Assembly: GCA_947579665.1 (NCBI GenBank)
Contig: OX388346.1
Span: 92,258,615 to 92,322,614, forward strand
Source of the DNA: Sympetrum striolatum
Lineage: Eukaryota > Arthropoda > Insecta > Odonata > Libellulidae
Reading direction: 5' to 3'
Length of the DNA stretch: 64,000 bases
This document shows positions 23,996 through 36,100 of the stretch, in pieces; within the stretch, counting starts at the first letter, position 1, and each line of letters begins with the position of its first letter. Position numbers and translations under genes: made by a program. The notes under the pieces were generated by a model. It did not search any database. It was not told where the DNA came from and saw only the letters and a program-made list of their open reading frames with translations.

Positions 23996-24742
23996 ATTAG
24001 AAGTAGAAACGATTAGAAGAATTGTGGATGTAAAGTGGGATAGGAAGTAAGGAAATATTAGCTCTATTAAATGTCTCTATACAACATAGGCTTTCTATGT
24101 TTGAATAAAAGATTTCCGGAAGCTGAAAATGAGGGAAACCGTTTCAAAGGGCTCTCTCAACGCCTTTCCCAGGAGATTTCAGCAAAACATTTCGAACTGA
24201 GTCACCTCCCGACTCATTTAGAAAGAGCGAGAATTCCCAAACGTTGAATCCTCAAATCATCCTTTTTTCCCTCGAGCACGCAAACGAAAGTTGAATAAGC
24301 AACAGCCTCTTGGGATCCTAACAAAGTCACTAAAAAGCAACTCGAGTGTTCAAAATCCTGCATAGCATAATTAAAGTCTTCGCCAAAGGAAAGGGAAGTA
24401 ATTTACTTGTCTTACCGATACTGTACTAACATGGAATTGGGTGGTAATATTGCAGACAGCTATTTATGTCTCATTTCCTCGATTTTTCTTTCGAAGAGAT
24501 GATATTACTTTCACCTTGTATTGTAAAAACATTTCTCCACTGACTTTAATATTCTCAGTACTTCGAATATTCCAATCACTTGGTTTGCACGATGTTTTCG
24601 TGGTTTACTTCAAATCTTTCCACAAAATCTAGATTGCACGAATGAATACGATAGTAGATAACTTTATCTTATTCTCCCATAAGATAGTTTGAAATTAACG
24701 TGAATGATTGTATGAGTACTGTAGTGTTTCAATTACTGGTAC
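23996..24742. other. Intergenic, nothing recognised
   Basis: AT-rich, with one 63-codon chance frame (24441-24632). Confidence 0.4.
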
Positions 24743-24872
24743 AAGGATAGTCGAGTGGGGAACGCGTTCTGCTTTCCGTGGTTCCGGGTTTGATTCCCTG
24801 GGGGACACTAAATGCAAACTGACCTGGCTGTCAAAATTCTTTTGAGAATGCTACCACTACTGGTATCCTTAA
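24743..24872 (+). repeat. Diverged tRNA-derived SINE copy
   Basis: AAGGATAGTCGAGTGG (A-box region) is followed by a B-box GGTTTGATTCC at about 24787. The body AAATGCAAACTGACCTGGCT then GTCAAAATTCTTTT corresponds to AATGTGCGAAATGACC..GCTGTCGAAGCACTTTT in the other copies. It is more mutated than the 9.47 kb copy. Confidence 0.75.
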
Positions 24873-25029
24873 TACACATATGCATGCCCTCATATATTCA
24901 TTTACCTACCACACCCGAGTATTTTTTTCAATCTCGAATGAAGTCTTCTATTTCACCTCTTAGATGCAATTAAATTCTATTATAAAACAGAAAACCGAAA
25001 CATTCCAAACAATTTAAAAAGAAAATCCG

Positions 25030-25393
25030 TAGTATATAGCTTATAAATTCCTTGTATATATTCAGCAATGGTTTTAACTGTATTCTGTTTAGTGCTTAAA
25101 TATATTATCTCTTGTCTAGTTATTATTGTTTGTAATATTATGGACAATATTGTAACTTTTAGTTTTATACGTTTTTTAATTGCGTTATTGTATATAGTAA
25201 TTACTTGTATGTATTAATTGTATGAATTTAATTGTAAATTCTATGATGTACTGCCTTTGGGAGGTTTTTAGGGGTTTTCCTCTCAACTGGGGTGAATACC
25301 AACAAGGGTAATGTATTCCCCTATGAAAAGATAAGACTACCACCTGGCCTTGAGCCTACTTGAAGTCCTTATAATTAAATAAATAAATAAAAA
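25030..25393 (+). mobile_element. Non-LTR retrotransposon 3' end with (AAAT)n tail
   Basis: A T-rich 3' UTR leads to TGGGAGGTTTTTAGGGGTTT then TCCTCTC, homologous to the 2.64 kb copy. It ends in (AAAT)n at about 25374-25391. No coding remnant is left. Confidence 0.6.
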
Positions 25394-28345
25394 CGCTTGA
25401 GAATAGAATAATTCGCACTAACACAATATTTTTTCATCTTGAACGTCAAAGTACTACTAGTACTAGCTTTATGTTACGAAGTACAATATACATATCGAGA
25501 CTTATTCGACGGAAGCTTAGCTACATGCTCCCGATGGTTTAGACGAATTCGTTAAATTTATTCGGATTTGCGAAACAGCGTATAAAGCGCCCTCCCGTGG
25601 AATATCATTGGTTCGGTCGGTTGGCGTATTCTTTGAGTGCTCCCAAACAACTGTGGACAGAAGTGATTTTCGGTGTCACGCATTCGGAAGCCATCGAGAG
25701 GTGCGAAGCGGAAGTGGGCGTGGGATGGGGAGGATGTACGGCGCTTGGCTTTTTCAGGAGCGTAACGGGAGGAAATGGCGAAGGAATGGAAATGGACAGG
25801 GAGAGAGTTGGAAGTATGTTCGGCAGAAAGCATTGAGAGAGAGAGAATGACGGAGCTGCGAGGAAAAAATAGGCCGAAATGAAATTTTACCAACGAAATA
25901 TTGACTCTATGATTGCATATGCATTCATCTGCGTAATGGGATACTTAATTTAATAGACATTTAGTTATTTAAGTACGCATTTGTTGATACAACATCTGGA
26001 TAAATAGAATGTTTATGGTTTCTTTTGGTAAGATTGTGTAACTTTTCATAGGGTACTTCTTAGCACTTATGTACACTTTCCTCGCTCATATCATATAACC
26101 ACAGTGAGAAAATCAAGGATAAACTAACTCACTCTAATCGTCCTAACTAGTAATCTTCATACGATTACTGGAGATGATGAGGATTCAGTCAGCCTTTGAG
26201 CGCATGACTTTGAAAACAGTCTTAGCACTAGTAACTATAGTTATGTAAGACCACTGTGTTAAGTTTCTAAGAGTTTGAGACCCCTGTATCTATTATCCGC
26301 GAACGATCGGTATTGAGGGACAACAATAAAAATAGGTAACTAACAAAGCAATACCAACTTAGGTCTGATGATTGATAAATCTGAGTGATCAGAAGCGAAA
26401 AATATAAGAAGAGTAATGAAGGATAATAGAAGAGAAAATTTAATTTAAAAGTATCACACATATCAACAGGACAAAAGAAAGCTTTTGGTATGTTATTAAA
26501 TGAGGGATGAAAAATTAGCTTCTATGAGGGCGTATCTAGGCAATGAGGGATACAAATATAGACAGCTAACGTGAGCACCTAGAAAACTAAGGACAGGTAG
26601 TGAAAAGGAGGAAAGGGTGAAAGATCGAAAAAGGGAAGGCGATGAGGAGAAAGCGATGGAATGAATAGGAAAAGGGGTGAATGATTGGGTGTGGAGTGGG
26701 GGAGTGAGTCAGAGTTCAGCGGAGTGCGGAAGAGTGAGGGGTTGGACGCATTATATAGGGGCAGTGGAAGGGGGCGGAAGTGGAGGAAGCATCAGAGGAA
26801 GTGAAGGGAATGAATGATGTCTGTGGAGGGAAAATTCCATGGGAATTGGGACACCGTGAACGCAGACGACCAAAACCAACAGAAATTTTCGACCGTCTTT
26901 TGCTCGTTATCGGCGCCGTTCCTCTGGCGAAATAAGAGTTTTATTTTCCCTGGACCACTCGGATAACCAAGCGCTTAAACGCGGGAGAAAAATATGAACC
27001 CGAGCAAAGCCAATTTAGCTCCGATTCATGGAGACCGTGAGATCTTGTTACAACTCGGAGATATTTCTCTTCCCGAAGAGTAAATGAATCCAGGGAGTAC
27101 ATTGTGTTGGGCTGATGACGCGCCTTCTCTGAGATTATTTTCATCCGAAGTTCTTCCCATCACCTCTCTTAACTGTATTTAATGGCTGCGGCCAACTCCA
27201 CGCGGGAAATACCCTCGCAATCCTGCGACGTGCTACTGGAGTGGGTTGGAGAATCATCAACTTCGTTACTCAATATCAACTCAATGTGAGTTCGAAGAAC
27301 GTGAAAGGAAAGAAGCTGAAAAGGTTTAGAGGTCAATCATTAAAAATTAAATGTATTTGGAGATCATGGAATTAGAAAGTTATCGTATTTGAGTTTTTAT
27401 CAAAAACAAATATTTTCCTTTGATTTTTTTATTGATAAATGGATGATAATGAATAACGATTAACATGAAAGGATGATAATGTTGCTTTAAGCAAGAAATA
27501 TTCTTATAAAAACTATGCACAGGAAAAGAGTATCAGCTGGGCAAAAAGAGAGGCAGAGTATTTTGGGTTCCACAGATATGGAATATCGGCTTTGTTTCTT
27601 TATTATGGAAAAAGTAAGCCAAACAACCGAGCTCACTTCTTGGAAGACTGGTCAGTTCCGAACGAGGAAAATGTGGAGAAATAAATAATCTTAAGAAAAT
27701 CCAACGAGGAAGTCGGATAGGATATCCACAAGGAAAACTGATATTTAACATAACATCTTTCAGAGAGAAATAAGGCTTTTGAAAAACGACGAACGAAATT
27801 TTCATGTATTCTAACGCATAAAGAATGGCGTCAAGCGAGACGATGAAAGCGAGCCGAATTCAGCAGAATATCTTTAACTACTGTTTTTAATAATCTATAA
27901 CATCTGTTAATAACTACAGAACTAAAGGAATAATGATAAACTTCACCTTTAAACTTCTCTAAGAAAATTTATCGAAATTTTTTAATGAGGCCTATCAATA
28001 AAAGGGATTCGGAAAAAGTTGTTATGCAAAGTAGCTCAGCAAAAAAGTGAGCTTCTGAAATAATGGAGCGAATATTTTGAACGATTTCCTCTTCACAACT
28101 TCAACTAACTGATTTTAAAACAAAGGGCAGGATGTTTCCTTGAGAAAATTTGAAGGCCGCGACTCAACCGTTAAATAGCTCTATTTTGCCAAAAATAAAG
28201 CGCTACCGTAAAAAATGAAGAGAAAACTTCCTCGCAAGGTCGCCGTTTTTCTCGGTAGATAACCCTTTTCCTGTCGTTCTCGGCCAATGATTTAGCATTT
28301 CACGCAATCAGCTCCTTCAAAAGGAAACGATTCTCACCAAACACT
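25394..28345. other. Intergenic with G/A-rich tracts
   Basis: Chance frames lie at 25558-25893 (up to 111 codons, both strands, GC-richer). A purine-rich plus strand runs about 26580-26800. No gene is supported. Confidence 0.4.
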
Positions 28346-28349
28346 TTAA

Positions 28350-28904
28350 CCCTCGAGTACTCGCGTCCCAAATCGTCACGTCAGTACTCGCGTTGGGTGG
28401 AATCGACATCTTCCAAATGCACTGAATTAAGTTTTAATTCATTAGTGATGATGTCATATTAATTAATGGTTAACCTTGTCATTAAAATAAAATCAAATAA
28501 ATATTTTCAAATAATTTTAATATTCAGTAACAATTCTATATCCCTGACGCCGAGTCTGATGAATTTGGAATATTGCGTTTAAAAAGTAAACGGTTTAAAA
28601 ATAAAATAACATTTAATATACTAATGATAATTATTAATTATATGAAATTTATATAACATCTCTAAAAATTAAGGCTGAAACAAGGTCAAAAATGCAATAT
28701 TTTACGTAAAGGTCTTTCATCTACCTGGCACTACCGCTAAGGAAAATTTGTTTAAATAATTATACTTCCATTTCCGGCGAAAATGCATGACTGGTTCAGA
28801 ACATTCTAAAACTCAGCTACTATGAGAAAGAATAAGTAAAAAAACTAATAAAAAGATATGGAATTCACAAGGGTCGATTCGACCCAGACGCGATTACTCG
28901 AGGG
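28350..28904. mobile_element. Non-autonomous piggyBac MITE, 555 bp
   Basis: TTAA (28346-28349) is followed by CCCTCGAGTACTCGCGTC. The right end, reverse-complemented, reads CCCTCGAGTAATCGCGTC and is followed by TTAA (28905-28908). The 18-bp inverted ends differ at one base. GGGTCGATTCGACCC sits just inside the right end. The AT-rich interior has no coding capacity. The ends are not the same as those of the 3.57 kb element, so it derives from a different piggyBac lineage. Confidence 0.92.
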
Positions 28905-28908
28905 TTAA

Positions 28909-29429
28909 ATGTCCACGGAATGAAGCAACGAGTGAATTTCATCCAGTCCAAACGATTGAGCTTCAATCCGTGTTTCGGGGCACATGGCTCTGAGTATTGG
29001 AAAAGGCCAATGTCAAGGCGATTGGATCGACCCCCTTGGTAGCTTTTATAAATCGTTTCATCAGAGATTGACGAGATTAGAAGACGGGGAAGCTATCTTT
29101 CATCGAGGCGTTCGCTGGAAAAACTCATTCATCAAATCCCACTTTGGGTAAAAGGGAAGACTTAATGAATGTAAAACGGCGAATTTTCTTTATCCTTGAA
29201 AGACTTCCCGCCTTTGTCCGTAATTATTTGCAGGAATATAAGAGCTAGAAGTATATCAACATGTTTTCCTTAAAATGATGCCTATATTTCACGCTCATTC
29301 TTTTAATAAAACTGTAAAATTTGAGAGGAACGGATAGATGTTTGGCTCCTCGAAGTAAAACTAGTACACCCTGTTTATGGTGCAATGTTAAAAATGCAAA
29401 AAAGGGAATAAAATTTAATAAAAGGGGTT
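28909..29429. other. Intergenic, nothing recognised
   Basis: No open frame of note and no repeat signature. Confidence 0.4.
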
Positions 29430-29492
29430 AATTGGAGGAAGAGCCTTCAAAGGCTAAACTTCGCCCTTGAAATGACGACATTATTATTACTA
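29430..29492 (+). mobile_element. LINE 3' end, family L-A, copy 2
   Basis: GGAGGAAGAGCCTTCAAAGG then CTAAACTTCGCCC contains an AGCCTTCAAAGGCT stem-loop. It ends at a short (ATT)n at about 29480-29489. It aligns by order and content with the minus-strand copies at 23930 and 42551. Confidence 0.55.
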
Positions 29493-29879
29493 CATTTAAA
29501 TAGTTTACATTTGTCTGAGATACAACTATACGAGTGACTGATTATTCATTAAGTGGAATTAAGTCTTGGGTTGAGTCAATGAAAGTGGGCAGAAGTCTAC
29601 GATTGATTGTAACTTCACTCTTTCAAACTGGATACATGAAATGGCAATGCAAGAAGAAAGAATGATAAGTACAAGTTTGATTTAAGTACATATACTTTTA
29701 TATTAGTCTTGAGTCATTAAAAAGAAAATTGAGAGCTTGTGATATTAATTGATGCTTTTTTCTCTTAAACTTTGTATTTCTTATGGGTAAAATTATTCTC
29801 TTGGTGATGACCGTGAATTAAACTTGTAGGTATTATTATATTTTCTTATAATAATTCGTTACATTTTTATTCCCATTCT

Positions 29880-30118
29880 TTTTATGTCACTTACTTTATA
29901 TGTTTATATATCTACATTCTGCAAAATAATTTTGTGCGCATCATATACTAAATTGCTTTATAACAATTTTATATTTGTGTATAGGTTTTTACAACTAATG
30001 TTACTTTTTTATACTTATCTATATTTTGCCTTTTGTTTTCAATGTTTACATATATATCTTTGGATTCATAAAATGAAAATGGGTTAAAAACCCTTAATTA
30101 ACATTATTATTATTATTA
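29880..30118 (+). mobile_element. Probable LINE 3' UTR with hairpin and (ATT)n
   Basis: A very T-rich stretch (with an incidental 67-codon hydrophobic frame) ends in a GGGTTAAAAACCC stem-loop at 30080-30092 and an (ATT)n tail at about 30101-30118. This is the same hairpin-plus-microsatellite design as the other LINE ends here. Confidence 0.55.
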
Positions 30119-33100
30119 TGCCCAAAAATTATATACTATCCTCAGTTATATTTGTAAAATGTGCTATTGCATATAAACTTTTAACTGCTTATACCACTAG
30201 AGTCGTTGAGTGAACGATATTTTTAAATCCCCCACATTTACGTTTACTCGAAGAGATTCATATCCGTAAGCACTTATATGTATATATTATATAATTAAAA
30301 TATATAGTTATTTTTACGGATTTCCGAAAGGCTATCTCTTACTCGGCGATCCATCATAATTCTACGGGACCGACTAAACAGGAAAATTAATTCTATAAAA
30401 AAATATGAATTCGTCTGAGAATTTTCATCACTTTCACTTTTCTTACGATACTTAACAAAAACTGAAAGCAGAGATTTCTGAATAATATGCAAATCTCGTC
30501 AAATTTAAGCAATATTTCTACGAAAAATTAAAATTCCAAGTAATTTAGTTTCCTCCACCGTAAATTCATCTTTCACTTGTTAAAAACAAAAAATTAATAA
30601 ACAGCTAAATATCAGTTAACGTGGAATACGAGTCTGCTTACGTTAAGTGTCGGAAATAGCGGTTGTTTGAGATGATTAACCGCAGCTTCATTTACAGTTT
30701 CAACTACTGCTTTAATGGCGTGAAAAATGAGCACAGTTGCAAGATTACGGAACTAATAAATGGTAAATCTGTTAGCATCTTCCTTCGTTAAACCTTTTAA
30801 ATAAAGGAAACTTTCAAGTGAAGCGCCGAGGCAATTAGAAAGTTCCCACGTCGGCAGGGAATTAACGCGCTGTTTCAATCAAAATCCGGACTGCAATTGT
30901 TCACCTATTAATGAATAACATTCTCACGAGTTAGTAATATATTTTTCTGTTATTTTCAATTAGAAGACCGCTTAATATTTTCACTTACAAGGTTGAATAA
31001 TAACCTTCAAGCGTTGAGAAGAGCGTAATTATATTTGTGATACATTTTGCATTTTGCCGAAAGATGAAAATTTTCAGGGGTGAATGGTATGTTAATACAA
31101 ATCTCTGTCGCCTATATAAGCATGCCGTAGAAAAAACGGTGACTATAACAAGAAAATGAATATAGATGGGTGTAAATGGATGAAAGATGTTTGATCGTCA
31201 TACCGATAAAAAATGCAATAATATTCCGAATCATTGTCGTTTCAAGTAGACATCGGTAGATATGATTGCGGAACACTTATCTCTTCGCAGTTGCCACTTG
31301 AGCGCAAGGATACAAACATTTAACTTTCCATTAGTGAGAACTCGATACTTATGAAGTGAGCACGAGTGGAACTGAAATAAACATACAAATAAAACTTCAT
31401 CATCAGAGAGGGAGCAAAGGCCTTTGGAAGTTAATTTGCACCCATTCAACCTGAAGGAGAGGAGAAAAACAGTTCCAACCTAAATGCAGATTAGTCCCAA
31501 ATATGAGGATTCCAGAACGTGTACAGCAATAGAAAGATAGAAGATTTATAAGGCATTAGGTTCGAGAAGTAATATGCATCGTAGAGTGATTTTTCTAAAT
31601 AGCATAAAAAGGAGAAAAATTGAAAATTATGTATTAATTTAAGCAAAACTTGAATTTAATTTAAATCCGTATCTATTTTATTATTTTAAATACTAATATA
31701 GTATTTTAATTTACACAGACAGTCCAATAATGAAGAAAAAATGTATACGATGCTGAGAATACAGCAAAATTTTGTCGACGAGACTAAATTTTATTGTTGA
31801 TTAAGTATGACGAGTAAATTATGTTCGAATTCAGCCATGATGTTATAGACACCGATCATAAAACGAGTCGAGTTGATTGTTTAAAAAAAATTGGAATACC
31901 GTACGATCAAGCAGAGAGCTAAACCTTAAAGATGGAGTCGACAAGAAGTTAAGTGTTGCGGATACGTCCAACTTTGTCCAAAGGGAAGTTCTGCAAAAAG
32001 AGTGACCCATGTCACGTGATATCCGATGAGCAGCAACGAGGGTGAACATCGCGGAAGGCGAAGGGAAAAAATGAGATGATTGATACGATAAGGGAGGAAA
32101 GGGGAGGACAGAAGGAAGGAGGTGATGATCGAAAACAGACGAGAAACAGGCTGGAGGGGACAGAATGGAAAGATACTTTCTCCTTTATTATATACTTCCT
32201 CGAGAGAAATTTCATCCAGAAATCGCTTTGAATACCTCCCAAGGATAAAGTAAGCAGAAATGAATCGCTATGAAATTCATCGAGGGGTGGGATTCTCTCA
32301 AGAGGATATTTTTAAGCTGAAAGTCCTACCTTCATACGAAAATGAAAAGTCCACAAAGATATGCGTGCTGCATATTCTAAAATATTTCAAATTCATTACT
32401 CATGAGAGACACAATTAAAAATAGAAAAAATAATCAATCGGTGAAAACAAAAGATGGAATAGCAAAGGATGAAAAGTGGAATGCAGATGAACACTGGGCT
32501 TTATCATCGCGGATAGCATGCATTAAAATGCAAAATGCAAAATTTAGAAGAGAAAAAAAGGCATGGTAGTTAGAAACTTAAATGAAGAGAAAAAGACTAC
32601 GAAAAAGTGCGAAGCAGGTAGACAAATCAGGGGAATTGGAAGATAAATTGCAGAAACGAATAAGAGAAGAGGAGAAAAACAAACCTAAGGGTAAAGTAAG
32701 AAAGGTAATAGAGCAATGGAAAAGTAAAATCGGACACCTTGGAAATGGCATCAGGGTCGCAATGGATGTTATTTTGGAAAGGGGAATGAATGATCACTAT
32801 AATTTCACAGTAATTAGAGCCGTTAAAACTCGGACGGATGGGTTAGAACTCGCTATTCACGATTACACTCGAAAAAATCTTGAAATTAAGGTTATCGACA
32901 TCTTTGCTTCTTACATTAGTGGAATATATTTAAAGAGAAACTCATGAAATTAGACTGATAAAGTGCGAAAGAGGAGATGAGTGTCAATATAATTATCAGT
33001 ATTATGATGTAATTACAGTAATTGCCTCAGAAATTAAACAATATATTGGAATTAAAATGGAGAATAAAGTCATATTGATGAAAACGAGAGGTATAAAAAG

Positions 33101-36100
33101 TAAATATGAGAATGTCTCGATAAAGGTCGTTAAAGGATGTAATAGAAGGACAAATATTTCCATTGATTTTCTATGATGTTCAAAAATCAGGGGCAAATGT
33201 GGCTTTGAAAGGATATAACCCAAAATTCAAATAAATTAGAACTTCTATTTCTTTCTAGTTCAGGAAGATACGTAGGAGCTAGAATACTTTCATCGATTTT
33301 TAGCTCAAAGAGCTCATGAATGAAGGCTGAGAGAGTCATCTCGGCACTTAACTGAAATGAATAGATCTATTAAATGTTCATAATCTAAGAGATAATCAGC
33401 AAATCAAGGATATTGTTTCTAAAACATTTATATGAGAAAATAATCTAGAAGATCTGGAACCATTTGTTCTTCGGACAGTTTACTACAGAAACCGGATATA
33501 TTAAACATTGCGTGAGGTATGACGTTCCTAGCTTTGTTAAAAAAATATAAAAAACGAAACATTTAAATTCCATACGTCAGAATTCATCGACTTCCTTAGA
33601 GAAGGGTAAGCGAGAACCGACTCATATAATCACAAAACATCTCTAAATACCGTAGATACGCAAGAGAATCATTCCCTTCGGATTTAAATAATTCCCGACC
33701 TTGGTTTTCTTAGAGACCTCATGTCATCGGAAGCTACGGCAGATAATAATTATGAGATATAATGATAGACAACAGGTCAGTTATTTCTCGTTAGACATGG
33801 GAACGTGAGTTGTATGTTAAGATGGCCAATAAGCAGGATTCGGAATTTTCCCACGATTAACAGCTTTAAAGCGAGAATAATCGTCAACTGGTTGGGCTCA
33901 CAGGGAAATTTTCATAATTTTGGTCTTGAATCCGTTAAAACCTCGGTAAATTGGGTATTGTTACGATTAAACGATCTGATATGGGAAATTCATCAACTCT
34001 TAGACTTACATTTTTTCTTGACCCGCTAAGAGAAAATAACTCAAGCACATATTTAAAGAAAATAAAATACGATATTAAGGAAACCGACAAATAAGAATTA
34101 TATTTATAATACTGTGAGTTAGAATTTGTGTATTGAGTATATTTTTAGAAAAACATTCTATGAAGCGATCTATCGCGGAACTCAATTGCAAAATGATCAT
34201 CGAAAAGAAATATCTATGAAAGATTTGCCTTAATTTTGCGTCATAGTATGTACAAGTTTACTCGTAATTTTCAATAAACTCTCTTTTTAAGGATTAAACG
34301 TATTTTATTTAGTTCCAGACTTTAAGACGGCATCTATTTTCTTTTATTACTCGAAGAAGTGCCTTGAATGGTGCAAAGAACCTTCCCATCGTGACCTTAA
34401 TAAATGCACGCATTAAATAATTTTAGTGCAGCAAATATTAAAGTCGTGGGGCACATGAAAAAGAATAGAAAATTTCTCAAACTAAAATGAAAATACTGTT
34501 AATACTATAATATAAATAAGAAAGAAAATGAATTTAAAGTTTTTATATTAGAAAAATCCCATTTTTATTTCATATGAAAGAAAACACTAAATAGTGAACT
34601 TGAGACAACCGTAAATCTAAATATATTTGCTGAATTACCTGAGATTCATTCAATTGGTTTGGTTGCATATGTGTTGCGTAGAAATTTCCTGGAGAAGGAA
34701 AAAAGCATACGGCGTTGAGTCTTTCGCTCGAACAAAATTTGAGCGAAAAATATAAAACCCAAGGATTACGTTGACAGCGACCTTCACCTTTCGGAACTGC
34801 GAGATAAACATCGCAGGGATTTTTTCAACTCCGCGCTCTCATGATACGGTACGATGTTTACAACGGCGTTCAATGAAGAGCACATAATTTAAATCCTCAA
34901 ATGTTAGCCTTCGAGCTGAGCATGACTTTTGGCTTGAGGAAAAGAGGACCAACTGACCGTTAGAGTGGAAACTTAAGGATCAATTCCGGAACTAAACAAA
35001 TCTGAAATAATAAATATTGTATCAGATATTAAAGACGATACTGAAATTTGCATTTATTAAACAATTAAAATCCTGTTTCTGGATTTATTACTTAGTCTGC
35101 AGTAACAAAAATGCGTCATTTACAATGAATTTTACAATTTCCTCTGATAAATAAAAATAGTTACTGAAAATTAATGTACTCTTGAATAGAAAAGTGATCT
35201 TTGCAAAATCGGAATTACGGTTCAATATAGGAACAGGATAACATTTGACAAAATAAGGAAGATGGCGAAAAATTATTTCCAACGGAAATACCCTGTCAGA
35301 AAATTAAAAAAGTATGGTTATGGAAGTAAATTAAAGCGGAAATTAGTGACTAAATGTCCTTGCGAAAGGAAATTCAGCGAAAAATAATTATGAAGAGTTT
35401 AATTCGGGAAGCGGTCTCCGAGAAAAAATATTTTACAACCAATCAACGGAAGTTGATTACTTCAAAACTAATATATATATATATATAATTTTATAAATGG
35501 AATACGTGAAAATTATCACAGAATTGATGTAGAAGCCTCAGAAATAATAGGTTCTAAAATAGCTATTCTATACTCTGAATAGATACTAGAAATGAATAAT
35601 AGAAGGTTACGCAGCCTTAAAATATCGCGAGAGAATTTTAATTAGAATTCTTTTCCAAAGTCGTAATCACGAGAATGGCTCGGATCAGGATCTCGAGTCA
35701 CGATACTCAGAAACACGAATTCCCGTCTTCACAGCGATGCAATGCCTTAATTAGGATTGTCAACACGTGATTTGCAATCCTCAAGGCGAGGACACAGCGG
35801 CTTCAGAGCAATCTCCCAGGACCTCGTCAGTAAAGATGATGAACATAATCAACACCTTCGATCATCTGCATCCATGCACAGCAAACACCTATTGTCGCAT
35901 GGCCGGGGAAGTAAACAACGCCCTAGCAACCTATTTATTTTGTTGATTGCTACTTCGTTCGTGGAAAAGTTTTAAAAATGATTCATCCTCACGTCAACGG
36001 AATGCTGTACTAATCTACAGTTTGGATCTGTTTGCCTTTTAATGATTTTTAACCTCACGCTGCTCACGATTAAGGCGTAAATGGGTGTACGTTTTCCGAT

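Noticed and set aside
32582..32947. 121-codon Lys/Glu-rich plus-strand frame
   Set aside because: A-rich DNA easily keeps such frames open. No domain, no splice context, no neighbouring coding sequence.
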